Assembly (NCBI GenBank): GCA_905210435.1 | Contig: CAJLWO010000014.1 | Coordinates: forward strand, 1-48,592 | Length of the DNA stretch: 48,592 nt | Direction: 5' to 3' | From: an uncultured Bacteroidales bacterium | Lineage (GTDB): Bacteria; Bacteroidota; Bacteroidia; Bacteroidales; Muribaculaceae | Part shown: positions 30,377-39,768 of the stretch, piece after piece | Position numbering within the stretch: position 1 is the stretch's first letter | How the letters are laid out: every line of letters begins with the position of its first letter | The notes under the pieces: model-generated | Databases searched by the model: none | What the model was told of the DNA's origin: nothing | Seen by the model: the letters and a program-made list of their open reading frames with translations, nothing else | Position numbers and translations under genes: made by a program

Positions 30377-32989
30377 ATGCATTTAGGAGTACCGAAAAGA
30401 ATGGTGCAGCTGTTGGCTGCCGCCTTATTGGTGTCGACGACAGTAAGCGTCACCTCTTGCAAGGACGAATACATCTATGATGACCACGAGCCGGATTATC
30501 TGGGCGCGAGCATCTATGAGTATCTTCAGCAGCAAGGCAACTTTACCAACATGTTGCGTCTTATTGACGACCTCGGTTACCGTGAAACACTCGTCAAGAC
30601 GGGTTCCAAGACATTATTCCCCGCCAACGACGCCGCTTTCGAGCGTTTTTATCAATCCAATCCCTACGGCGCGCGCAGCTATGACGAGCTGACAGTGTCG
30701 CAGAAGCGTATCATAATGAACGCGAGCATGATCAACATGGCTTATCTGTCGGATATGCTTCCCAACACCTCCAACCCCGACAATTCCGACAACGGCGGTA
30801 AGGGCCAGGCGCTGCGCCGCGGCACATCATCCACCAATATGGACTCGGTGCAGGCCATACACGGAGCTGCCCTTCCCGAGACAGTTTTCTGGGAACGCTT
30901 CAAGGACGACAAAGTGTTCCTGACCGCCCAGGCTCCCATGATGGTGCACTTCACGCCGCAAATGATGAACGCCAAGGGCATCACGAGCAACGATTTCAAT
31001 CTTTTCTTCGGGCAGCCGTACAACGGTTCCGACATTTTTGTAAATAATGTACGCGTAATCCATCCCGACATCATCTGCAAGAACGGTTATATCCATGAGA
31101 TGGAAGAGGTGGCGCTCCCGTCGGAGACCATGGCCGAGGCCATAAGCCGACTGGACAATACCACGATATTCAACAAGCTGCTCGACAAATTCAGCGCTCC
31201 TTACTACGACGGCGGCATCGACGCTTCCGTCAAGGAGTATTACAACGGTTCGACCCCCCTGCGTCCCGTCATTCCGGGGCTTTCGGCCAACGACTCCATA
31301 TTCGTGAAGCGCTACTTCAATGAGCAGACGGCATCGACAGGCCCCAAAGGGGAAGGCCTCTCGTCATACGGTATGCTTTACTACGACCCCAACAACACCA
31401 CCTTCGGAGGCAACTCCGACATGGGAGTGATGTTCGTGCCCACCGACGCTGCCATGATGGAATATTTCAACGGTTCGGAAGGCGGCTACCTGCGTGACTC
31501 CTACGGCGACTGGGACAACGTGCCCACCGACCTGCTCGCAACTTTCCTGAAAAACCATCAGAAACGTTCGTTCATGGCATCGCTTCCCCACCTGTGGCCC
31601 ACGCTTACCGACGAGACGAGCTATGCCATCAAGCTCAACGAGGGCAACGTGGTGAACTCCGTGCTCACCTCCAACGGCGTGGTATTCGTCATCGACAAGG
31701 TAATACCCCCCATCGACTACAAGGCCACCTACGCTGCAACGCTTACATCAGAACATACTCAGGTGATGAAGTGGGCGCTTACCGACAACTGGAACAACCT
31801 CGGTGATGAAAACGCGATGTACTTCTTCATGTACCTGCGTTCGATGGAGAACATGTACAACCTTATAGTTCCCACCGACGAGGCCCTCGCCAACTATCGC
31901 GAGCCTATTTCATGGCAGCTCGGCGGAGCCGCACGCCGTATATGGGAATTCTACTACGACGCCGACAAGAATGCCGTTTATGCCAATATATATTATGTGG
32001 ACGAGAACGGCGAGAAAGGCGAGATGGAGCGCAAGGAGGAGAACCAGAACATCGTGCGTAACCGTCTGCGCGACATCATCGACATGAATATCGTAATCGG
32101 CACCAACGACGGTACGACCCTCGGCGGCTACATCAACGACTCCAACGCCAACTACTTCATGACCAAAGGCGGCGCCACAATCTACGCCACCGGCAAAGGC
32201 ACCGACGTAGTGTTCAACGGCGGGGGCGACATGGAGCTTGGCCTCGAGCCGGCACGCGTGGTCTACACCGAGACCGGACACCCCTGCCTCTACGATTCGC
32301 AGAACGGACGTACATTCTTTGTCGACCACATACTCCACGACCCGGTCAAGAACGTATACGACGTGCTTGGCGAGCATGAGGAATTCAGCCGCTTCTTCGA
32401 GCTGTGTATGGGCGACGAGCAGGTATCGACCAACTTTATCGACGACCCCGACTTCGTCGACATATTCGGAACAAAATATTCAAAGGAAGCCAAGATATGC
32501 GGTATCGGCCATGTGGTCAACAATTTCAACAACTACCGTTATACTATCCTGGTTCCGACCAACGACGCCCTCGACGCAGCTTTCGCCACTGACTCCAACC
32601 TCTGGACATGGGATGAAATCGCAGCCGAAGAGGATATGTCGGTCAAGAAAGAGAAAGCCCTCTACCTGCTTTCGTTCCTGCGCTACCACTTCGTCGACAA
32701 CTCGGCGTATGTGTCGGGCGAATCATACGGCCCGATGGTCTACGAGACAGGTTCACGCAACGAATATGATCGCTTCCGCCGTCTGACTATCAGTTCCAAC
32801 GGCCGAGACATGACCATTCAGGACGAGTCGGGCAAGACCTCGCGCGTGCTCACCTCGACAGGTTGCTACAACTTCATGGCACGCGACATCATCGGCAACG
32901 CTGAGGACCCGCAGAACGCAAACCAGATCTTTGCGTCGTCACGCGCAGTCATTCACCTTATCGACCGTGCTTTAACTCCCAAAAAATAA
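30377..32989 (+). CDS. Four-unit FAS1 (fasciclin) surface lipoprotein
   Basis: An 870-residue lipoprotein, first gene of the seven-gene run. Lipobox VTSC (Cys28) then KDEYIYDD, an acidic surface-export signal. Four FAS1 units can be traced by their H1 (P-T-N-x-A-F type) and H2 (N-G-x-x-H-x-I-D type) motifs: H1 at about 79-92 (FPANDAAFERFY) with H2 at 236-248; 351-365 (FVPTDAAMMEYF) with 433-446 (NGVVFVIDKVIPP); 495-508 (IVPTDEALANY) with 644-657; 722-736 (LVPTNDALDAAF) with 855-867 (VIHLIDRALTP). FAS1 domains mediate adhesion and ligand binding. Placed 20 nt before susC, it occupies the site of a surface glycan-binding protein, but its ligand is unknown. Confidence 0.88.
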   Translation: MHLGVPKRMVQLLAAALLVSTTVSVTSCKDEYIYDDHEPDYLGASIYEYLQQQGNFTNMLRLIDDLGYRETLVKTGSKTLFPANDAAFERFYQSNPYGARSYDELTVSQKRIIMNASMINMAYLSDMLPNTSNPDNSDNGGKGQALRRGTSSTNMDSVQAIHGAALPETVFWERFKDDKVFLTAQAPMMVHFTPQMMNAKGITSNDFNLFFGQPYNGSDIFVNNVRVIHPDIICKNGYIHEMEEVALPSETMAEAISRLDNTTIFNKLLDKFSAPYYDGGIDASVKEYYNGSTPLRPVIPGLSANDSIFVKRYFNEQTASTGPKGEGLSSYGMLYYDPNNTTFGGNSDMGVMFVPTDAAMMEYFNGSEGGYLRDSYGDWDNVPTDLLATFLKNHQKRSFMASLPHLWPTLTDETSYAIKLNEGNVVNSVLTSNGVVFVIDKVIPPIDYKATYAATLTSEHTQVMKWALTDNWNNLGDENAMYFFMYLRSMENMYNLIVPTDEALANYREPISWQLGGAARRIWEFYYDADKNAVYANIYYVDENGEKGEMERKEENQNIVRNRLRDIIDMNIVIGTNDGTTLGGYINDSNANYFMTKGGATIYATGKGTDVVFNGGGDMELGLEPARVVYTETGHPCLYDSQNGRTFFVDHILHDPVKNVYDVLGEHEEFSRFFELCMGDEQVSTNFIDDPDFVDIFGTKYSKEAKICGIGHVVNNFNNYRYTILVPTNDALDAAFATDSNLWTWDEIAAEEDMSVKKEKALYLLSFLRYHFVDNSAYVSGESYGPMVYETGSRNEYDRFRRLTISSNGRDMTIQDESGKTSRVLTSTGCYNFMARDIIGNAEDPQNANQIFASSRAVIHLIDRALTPKK

Positions 32990-33009
32990 CAAGCTAACCT
33001 CACATACAC

Positions 33010-36000
33010 ATGAGAAATCTACGATTATTACTAATGCTGATGCTCTTGGCTGTGACACAGCTGAGTTACGGCCAGGCATCGTCGATTGTCAGGGGTACGG
33101 TGGTCGACGAGACCGGCGAGCCAATTATCGGCGCAATGCTCCATGAGGTGGACAAGAACAACCGTGTATACTCCAATACGGTCACCGACTTCAACGGCGA
33201 GTTCTCTCTGGCAGTCAAAAACCATAATAACAAAATTAAGGTGTCGTACGTAGGCTTCAAGCCGCAGACCCTTTCCATAAAGCCCAATATGCACATCGTG
33301 ATGAAGGACGCCTCGACGCTTTCGGAAGTGCAGGTGACGGCATCGCGTATGAGCAACGACGGCTCCATGCCTATCCCCATGCGTGAGCTGTCGGGCGCCA
33401 CTCAGACCATCAACACCAAGGAGTTCGAAGGACTTTCGGTGACCTCAATCGACGACGCCCTCCAGGGACGTATGGCCGGTCTCGACATCGTGTCCAACTC
33501 CGGTGACCTCGGTTCCGGTTCATCGATGCGTATCCGCGGTTCGGGTTCAATCAACTCCAACGCCGAGCCTCTCATCGTGCTCAACGACATCCCCTACGAG
33601 AGCCACGTCGACGAGTCGTTCGACTTCTCCAACGCCACTCAGGAACAGTTCGCCAACCTCTTGGCCATCAACCCCGAGGATATCGAGGAAATCACCGTGC
33701 TCAAGGATGGTGCGGCCGCAGCCGTATACGGTGCGCGCGGCGCCAACGGTGTCATCCTCATCAAGACCAAGCGCGGTGTGAAAGGTCCGCCCCGCGTGCA
33801 GTACCTCTACAAATTCTCCATGCACAAGCAGCCCAAGGGGCGCAAGATGCTCAACGGCGACGACTACACCATGCTCATGAAGCAGGCATATTTCAATCCC
33901 GGACAGGATGAAAACGCCGGCAACATACCCGAGTACAACTACGACCCCACGTATTCCGAATACTGGAACTTCGTCAACAACACCGACTGGGTCGACGAGG
34001 TGACGCAATACGGTTATACCCATGACAATACCGTCAACGTGAACGGTGGCGGCGAGAAAGCCAAATACCGCGCGTCGCTCGGCTATCTCACACAGACCGG
34101 TACCATCATCGAGCAGAAACTTGACCGTATATCGGCGTTGATGAACCTCGACTATCAGGTATCCGACCGGTTGAAATTCTCGACCGAGTTCTCGCTCACC
34201 CACACCAAGAACCACAAGACGTATGACGAGTACGGAAACATACTCGACATCGCCTACCGCAAGATGCCTAACGTGGGCGTATACCGCCGCGACGACACCG
34301 GCGCCCTCACCAACGATTTCTACATCATACCGCAGTCGTCGCAGCTCGACGCTTCGCAGAAAAACCTTGTCAACCCCGTGGCTATGGCCCATCTTGCCAA
34401 GTACGACGAGACATCGATGCGTATCATCCCGACACTGCGCGTGCAGTATGACATACTCAACCCCGAGAAGCACCGTCTGCGCTATCAGGGCTACGTGCAG
34501 TTCGACATCGAGAACCGCAAGGACGACCGCGTGCTTCCGCGCGAGCTTACATCATATGCATGGAACAATGACAATGTCAACCGCGTGTCGCGCCGCGATG
34601 CCGAGTCGCTCAACATGCAGACCAAGCATGAACTTCTTTTCATGCCGCAGATAGGGCACGGCCACTCGCTGATGCTCCTCGGAGCATGGGAACTTACCTC
34701 GGGTAACTCTCAGGCACAGGAATTCCGCAAATACGGTATGCCCAACGGTATCGAGTCGCCGACCGTGCCGGGCAACGAGCGCTCGTTCAGCTCAGGCAAG
34801 GGCGAATGGCACTCGATGGCCTACATGGGACGTCTGCACTACGCGTTCAAAGAGCGCTATATACTCGACGTGACCGTACGCCGCGACGGCAGCACCCGTT
34901 TCGGTCCGGGCAACCGCTGGGGTACATTCCCCGCCGTGTCGGGAAAATGGATTCTCTCAGATGAAAAATGGTTTGACTCGTGGGAGTGGTTCAATACCTT
35001 CGGTATCCGTGCCGGTTACGGTAAGACCGGTCGTATGCCCGACGCCGAGTATCTGCACTATGCGCGCTACAACTCAAACTACGGTTCGGGAGGCGGTAAC
35101 TCTTATATCGACATATCCACGCTGAAGCCCGCGTCAATCCGTCTGAGCAACCTCAAATGGGAGACTGCCAACTCGGTCAACTTCGGTATCGATGCCAACC
35201 TGTTCAACTATAAGGTCAACTTCGACTTCAACGTGTTCAAGGACAAGAACAAAGACCTCCTTTTCTCCAACCAGACCATCCCGTCGTCGACCGGTTTCGG
35301 CTCAATCAGCTACATCAACGGCGGCTCTATGGAGAAGAGCGGATGGGAGTTCAACTTCTGGACACAGAACCTGCTTAAGTTCAACGACTTCTCGTTTGAC
35401 TTCAACGTCAACCTGTCGAACTACAACTCGAAGATCACCTACATGCTTCCCGAAATCCTCGAGTCGTATGAAGGCCAGTTCGTCAAGACTCCCAACGACT
35501 CCCGTTTCGTCAACCGCGTACAGCTTGGCAACGCCTACGGCTCAATCTACGGCCTGCGCTACAAGGGTGTATACCAGTACAGCGACTATGTCGAAGGCCG
35601 CGAGGGCACATGCCCCTTCGTAAAGAACGCCGACGGCGAGTATATCAAGGATTCCAACGGCAATCCGATGCCTATGTATTATGACTACGGCGGCATCAAC
35701 TATAAGTTCCGCGGCGGTGACGCCATCTATGAGGATGTCAACCACGACGGTACAATCGACGAGCTCGACATCGTCTACCTCGGCAACTGTAACCCCAAGC
35801 TCTATGGCGGTTTCGGATTTACATTCCGCTGGAAGCAGCTTTCGGTCAACGCGTTCTTCAACTTCCGTACCGGCAACAAGATTGCCAACTACGCCCGCAT
35901 GCGCGCCGAGAACATGTACACCAACGACAACCAGTCAATCGCTACCAACTGGCGCTGGCGCAAAGAGGGTGATGTCACCGACATGCCCCGCGCTCTCTAC

Positions 36001-36285
36001 CAGTACGGCTACAACTGGATGCCATCAGACAGGTTCGTGGAGAGCGGTGACTTCCTGCGCTTCAAGTACCTCACATTCAACTATGGGTTTACCAAGGAAG
36101 TATGCCAGGCTATGCGTCTGCAGCAACTTAATCTTTACCTGACCCTCAACAACTTGTGCACCTGGACCAAATACACCGGTGTAGACCCCGAAATCTCACC
36201 CAACGGCATGACCGGCGTGTGCGAGGACTGGAGCTCGACTCCGCGTTCGCAATACTTCACATTCGGTCTGACAGTAGGTTTCTAA
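33010..36285 (+). CDS. SusC-like TonB-dependent outer-membrane transporter (pair 1)
   Basis: A 1091-residue SusC/RagA transporter. A signal peptide (1-21, MRNLRLLLMLMLLAVTQLSYG) leads to a carboxypeptidase-regulatory-like domain (about 26-100, VRGTVVDETGEPIIGAM to VSYVGFKPQTL), a plug (about 110-255) with the family blocks SIDDALQGRMAGLDIVSNSG, SSMRIRGSGSIN and ITVLKDGAAAAVYGARGANGVI, and a beta barrel ending in the expected aromatic residue (FTFGLTVGF). It works with the SusD-like lid encoded 22 nt downstream to import a ligand across the outer membrane, energised by TonB. Full length for the family. Confidence 0.96.
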   Translation: MRNLRLLLMLMLLAVTQLSYGQASSIVRGTVVDETGEPIIGAMLHEVDKNNRVYSNTVTDFNGEFSLAVKNHNNKIKVSYVGFKPQTLSIKPNMHIVMKDASTLSEVQVTASRMSNDGSMPIPMRELSGATQTINTKEFEGLSVTSIDDALQGRMAGLDIVSNSGDLGSGSSMRIRGSGSINSNAEPLIVLNDIPYESHVDESFDFSNATQEQFANLLAINPEDIEEITVLKDGAAAAVYGARGANGVILIKTKRGVKGPPRVQYLYKFSMHKQPKGRKMLNGDDYTMLMKQAYFNPGQDENAGNIPEYNYDPTYSEYWNFVNNTDWVDEVTQYGYTHDNTVNVNGGGEKAKYRASLGYLTQTGTIIEQKLDRISALMNLDYQVSDRLKFSTEFSLTHTKNHKTYDEYGNILDIAYRKMPNVGVYRRDDTGALTNDFYIIPQSSQLDASQKNLVNPVAMAHLAKYDETSMRIIPTLRVQYDILNPEKHRLRYQGYVQFDIENRKDDRVLPRELTSYAWNNDNVNRVSRRDAESLNMQTKHELLFMPQIGHGHSLMLLGAWELTSGNSQAQEFRKYGMPNGIESPTVPGNERSFSSGKGEWHSMAYMGRLHYAFKERYILDVTVRRDGSTRFGPGNRWGTFPAVSGKWILSDEKWFDSWEWFNTFGIRAGYGKTGRMPDAEYLHYARYNSNYGSGGGNSYIDISTLKPASIRLSNLKWETANSVNFGIDANLFNYKVNFDFNVFKDKNKDLLFSNQTIPSSTGFGSISYINGGSMEKSGWEFNFWTQNLLKFNDFSFDFNVNLSNYNSKITYMLPEILESYEGQFVKTPNDSRFVNRVQLGNAYGSIYGLRYKGVYQYSDYVEGREGTCPFVKNADGEYIKDSNGNPMPMYYDYGGINYKFRGGDAIYEDVNHDGTIDELDIVYLGNCNPKLYGGFGFTFRWKQLSVNAFFNFRTGNKIANYARMRAENMYTNDNQSIATNWRWRKEGDVTDMPRALYQYGYNWMPSDRFVESGDFLRFKYLTFNYGFTKEVCQAMRLQQLNLYLTLNNLCTWTKYTGVDPEISPNGMTGVCEDWSSTPRSQYFTFGLTVGF

Positions 36286-36307
36286 CCATTGAAAAAACAT
36301 AAACGAC

Positions 36308-37861
36308 ATGAACAAGATACTGAAATATTTTACGATAGCACTGTTGGGCGCGGGCGCTGCGTCGTGCGAAGACTTCTTCGATCTGAAGCCGCAGAATGAG
36401 ATGGTGCTCGAGGAATTCTGGCAGAATGAGTCAGACGCGCTGTCGGTTGTCGGCAGCTGCTACCGCTCCATGCAGGAGCCGGGCTTCATGCAGCGTCTGC
36501 TCGTATGGGGAGAGTTCCGTTCCGACAACTGTATCCTCGGCAGCGGCGACGGCGGCGACCTCAACAACATCGCCAACCTCAACCTCCTCCCCTCCAACGG
36601 TTATGCCTCATGGAGCGATTTCTACGCAGTCATCAACCTGTGCAACACCGTGGAGCATTTTGCTCCGATTGCCTACGAGCGCGACCCCAACTTCACCCTC
36701 GGACAGCTCAACGGCTACCTCGCCGAGGTCAAGACAATACGCGCCTACTGCTACTTCACGCTGGTGCGCGCGTTCCGCGACATACCTTTCACCACCGAGC
36801 CTACCATCGACGACACGGTGCCTATGCGCCTGCCGCAGTCAGATCCCGATGAGATAATTAATTTCCTTATCGACGACCTCAAGGCCGCCGAGCCTGGAGC
36901 CATCACCCGCTGGAGCCAGGTATCATATACCAAGGGCCGCATCACTCAGAATGCGGTGCGCTGCCTTATCGCAGACATGTGCCTGTGGCAGGGACGTTAC
37001 GCCGAGGCCGAGGAATATTGCAACCGCATCATTACCGACGGTGACGCCGAGCTGAGTCTCGTTTCTCCCACAAATTACAATAAAGGAGTGTTTATCGACG
37101 GCAATTCGACCGAGAGCATCTTCGAGCTTCAGTTCAACCGCGGCATCATACCGAACTACGCAGTGTGCGAATTTTACGGCACCGCCGGCGGCCGCGGCCC
37201 GCAGAAGCAGATGGTGGCATACGATTTCACCACTACCGAGCTTTGGGACGACACCGACGAGCGCCAGTATGACTTCTATTTCGCCGATGTGGCGGGCGGT
37301 ACGTTCCCCATCAAGAAATTCGTGTCATACCGCCGCGAGAACGACATACCCAGCCAGATACGCGAGTCGGACTACAACGACGTGGGCGACAACGCAGGCA
37401 ACACCAACTGGATATTCTACCGTCTGGCCGATGTATACCTGATGAAGGCCGAGGCCCTTACCGAGCAGAACAAGAATCTTGGCGAGGCATTCGAGCTGGT
37501 GAAGATGGTGTATGACCGAGCCAACTCGGCCTCTACCGACGGACTTACCGGTTCGTACGGCAACCAGGAGGCAATGCGCCAGCTTGTGCTTGACGAGCGC
37601 CAGCGCGAGTTCATGTTCGAGGGCAAGCGCTACTACGACCTGCTCCGTGCCATCCGCAAAGACCCGTCGCGCTTCCAGCTCATAGTAAGCACCTATCTGA
37701 CACCTAAATATGTCACTCTCGACCAGGCTACCATCTCGTCGAAGCTCAAAAACATGGATGCGCTCTACATGCCTATCAAGGATTCGGAGCTCAAGGCCAA
37801 CCACCAGCTGAAACAGAATCCGTTCTACGAAATGTCGACCGACATTGATGTCAAAAACTAA
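36308..37861 (+). CDS. SusD-like surface lipoprotein (pair 1)
   Basis: A 517-residue RagB/SusD family lid protein. Lipobox AASC (Cys20) followed by EDFFDL, the usual SusD start. The TPR-like helices show as EVKTIRAYCYFTLVRAFRDIPFTTEP (about 140-165) and NAVRCLIADMCLWQGRYAEAEEYCNRII, and the C-terminal signature QEAMRQLVLDERQREFMFEGKRYYDLLR is textbook. It binds ligand at the surface and closes over its SusC partner. Good length; both downstream and upstream gaps are under 30 nt. Confidence 0.95.
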   Translation: MNKILKYFTIALLGAGAASCEDFFDLKPQNEMVLEEFWQNESDALSVVGSCYRSMQEPGFMQRLLVWGEFRSDNCILGSGDGGDLNNIANLNLLPSNGYASWSDFYAVINLCNTVEHFAPIAYERDPNFTLGQLNGYLAEVKTIRAYCYFTLVRAFRDIPFTTEPTIDDTVPMRLPQSDPDEIINFLIDDLKAAEPGAITRWSQVSYTKGRITQNAVRCLIADMCLWQGRYAEAEEYCNRIITDGDAELSLVSPTNYNKGVFIDGNSTESIFELQFNRGIIPNYAVCEFYGTAGGRGPQKQMVAYDFTTTELWDDTDERQYDFYFADVAGGTFPIKKFVSYRRENDIPSQIRESDYNDVGDNAGNTNWIFYRLADVYLMKAEALTEQNKNLGEAFELVKMVYDRANSASTDGLTGSYGNQEAMRQLVLDERQREFMFEGKRYYDLLRAIRKDPSRFQLIVSTYLTPKYVTLDQATISSKLKNMDALYMPIKDSELKANHQLKQNPFYEMSTDIDVKN

Positions 37862-37887
37862 TCTTCCAAGCTAATCCACTTAACACC

Positions 37888-39741
37888 ATGAATAAGTATC
37901 TGCTAAAATCACTGTTTATAGCCGCCCTGGCAGCCGTAACGGGTGCTCTGACATCATGCTCCGACGATGTCGACGATGGTGCCTATTATACATTTACCGG
38001 TGATACCGTCTGCTCGTATATCGAGAATGACCCGCAGTTCTCAATCTTTGCGGATATGATGCACAAGACGGGCACCGACGCGTTGCTGTCGACCTACGGC
38101 CACTACACGCTGTTCCTCCCCAACGATGCCGCCTTCGAGGAGTATTTCCGCCAGAACGGACTGTCGCCGGAGACGATGTCGGCCGACCAGATGCGTGAAA
38201 TCGTTTACAACCATGTAATCAACAGTCCGGGTACCGATTATCTGTCGGATAACTTCGAGGAGGGCGCACTCGGCGAGCCGTCGATGTCCGACAACTTCTT
38301 TGTCATCTCCTATAAGTCTAACCCGGAGATGTCGGGACTTGAGATTTATGTCAACAAGACAGTGCTCATCACCGAGCGCGACATCGAGGTGCACAACGGT
38401 GTCGTACACCTGGTCAACAGCGTCATTTCGCCAAATAAGGACTACGTGAGCGATATTCTCACCCAGCCCGAGGTAATCGGCGACAGCCAGACTTTCAACC
38501 TCTTTGCCGAGGCATTGCGTGTCACCCACCTGTCCGACTCGCTTGAACGCACCTACGACCTCAATTACGTGTGCCCCACAAGCAACGCGCACATCACGCA
38601 GGCCGGCTGGGACTGCATTCTCCCCAAGACAAAGCGTTACGGCTACACCCTCTTCGTGGAGCCTGACGAAGTATACGCCGCCCACGGCATACATTCGATT
38701 GCCGACATGGAGCAGGTGGCACGCCAATACTACGACAACGGTTCCGACGACTATACCGACCGCTCCAACGCGCTCAACCAGTTTGTGTCCTACCACATAC
38801 TCGACCGTTCGATGTCGACCAACATGTTCCTGTATCCGGGCCGCAACACCGTGCCCAACTCGATGAAGGACCGCGTTGAGTTCTACGAGACCATGCGAGA
38901 ATTCTATCTGCTGAAAATCAATGTCGGCCCGAAGCTCAACCTGCAGAAGTCGGGCAAATGTGTCGAGGTAGTCGATGCGCTGAGTAACCTCAGCGGCGTC
39001 AACGGCTACGTGCACTCTATCAACGACCTGCTTGTCTACGACAAGGACGTGATGGAAAACGACGTGCTCAACTGCCGCATCCGTGTCGACATGTACAATA
39101 TTCCGCCCGAACTGACCAACAACAACATACGCTGGCACTGCACCGAGCAGGTGCCTGACGGAGCCTCGGCACGCACGATACCCCACGACTTCTGTCTGAA
39201 ACATCTATCATTCTCGCCCGAGACCGAGATTGTGATGTGGGCTTCGGAAAGCTGGACAATGTATCAGGCCGACGAGCTAAAACTCAACGGATGGTATGAC
39301 TTCACGCTGCGCCTGCCCCCGGTACCGCCGGGCAACTGGGAAGTGCGCATGGGCTACTCGCGCGTATGGTGGCGCGGTATCGCACAGTTCTTCCTCGACG
39401 GCGTAATCCAGGGCATACCCCGCGACCTGCGTATCGAGGGCAACGACCCCCGCGTAGGCTGGGTGAAGGATACCGGAGGCCCCGAGGACAAGGAAATAGA
39501 CAAGGCGATGCGCAACCGCGGCTACATGAAAGGCCCGGCCTCGGCCATCAACTACCACTACAACTCAGTGCTCCGCAACGACCAGGCCTACCTGCGCGTC
39601 ATCATCGGCAACCTCAACGTACAGGAATACGGCGCACACTATCTGCGCGCCAAGAACGTGCTCTCGCCCAACAACGAATACAACGGCGACCTCATCGAAC
39701 TCGTGCCCGTATCGCTCATCGAATATGAAGACATATATTAA
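37888..39741 (+). CDS. Two-unit FAS1 surface lipoprotein with C-terminal beta domain
   Basis: A 617-residue lipoprotein (Cys24 in LTSC, then SDDVDDG, an acidic surface signal). The first FAS1 unit has H1 YTLFLPNDAAFEEYF (73-87) and H2 NGVVHLVNSVISP (170-182). The second is weaker, with H1 YTLFVEPDEVYAAHG (253-266) and H2 NGYVHSINDLLV (372-383). The last 200 residues form another domain, beta-rich (YDFTLRLPPVPPGNWEVRMGYS, IAQFFLDGVIQGIPRDLRI), comparable to C-terminal domains that accompany FAS1 units in Bacteroidota and perhaps a galactose-binding-like sandwich. Follows SusD by 26 nt. Role inferred: ligand capture or complex scaffolding. Confidence 0.85.
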   Translation: MNKYLLKSLFIAALAAVTGALTSCSDDVDDGAYYTFTGDTVCSYIENDPQFSIFADMMHKTGTDALLSTYGHYTLFLPNDAAFEEYFRQNGLSPETMSADQMREIVYNHVINSPGTDYLSDNFEEGALGEPSMSDNFFVISYKSNPEMSGLEIYVNKTVLITERDIEVHNGVVHLVNSVISPNKDYVSDILTQPEVIGDSQTFNLFAEALRVTHLSDSLERTYDLNYVCPTSNAHITQAGWDCILPKTKRYGYTLFVEPDEVYAAHGIHSIADMEQVARQYYDNGSDDYTDRSNALNQFVSYHILDRSMSTNMFLYPGRNTVPNSMKDRVEFYETMREFYLLKINVGPKLNLQKSGKCVEVVDALSNLSGVNGYVHSINDLLVYDKDVMENDVLNCRIRVDMYNIPPELTNNNIRWHCTEQVPDGASARTIPHDFCLKHLSFSPETEIVMWASESWTMYQADELKLNGWYDFTLRLPPVPPGNWEVRMGYSRVWWRGIAQFFLDGVIQGIPRDLRIEGNDPRVGWVKDTGGPEDKEIDKAMRNRGYMKGPASAINYHYNSVLRNDQAYLRVIIGNLNVQEYGAHYLRAKNVLSPNNEYNGDLIELVPVSLIEYEDIY

Positions 39742-39768
39742 TCCATCATCCCATAACAGATTTCATCA

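Noticed and set aside
38041..39204. A 387-residue minus-strand frame over the second FAS1 lipoprotein
   Set aside because: Antisense shadow with Val/His-rich composition and no family features.
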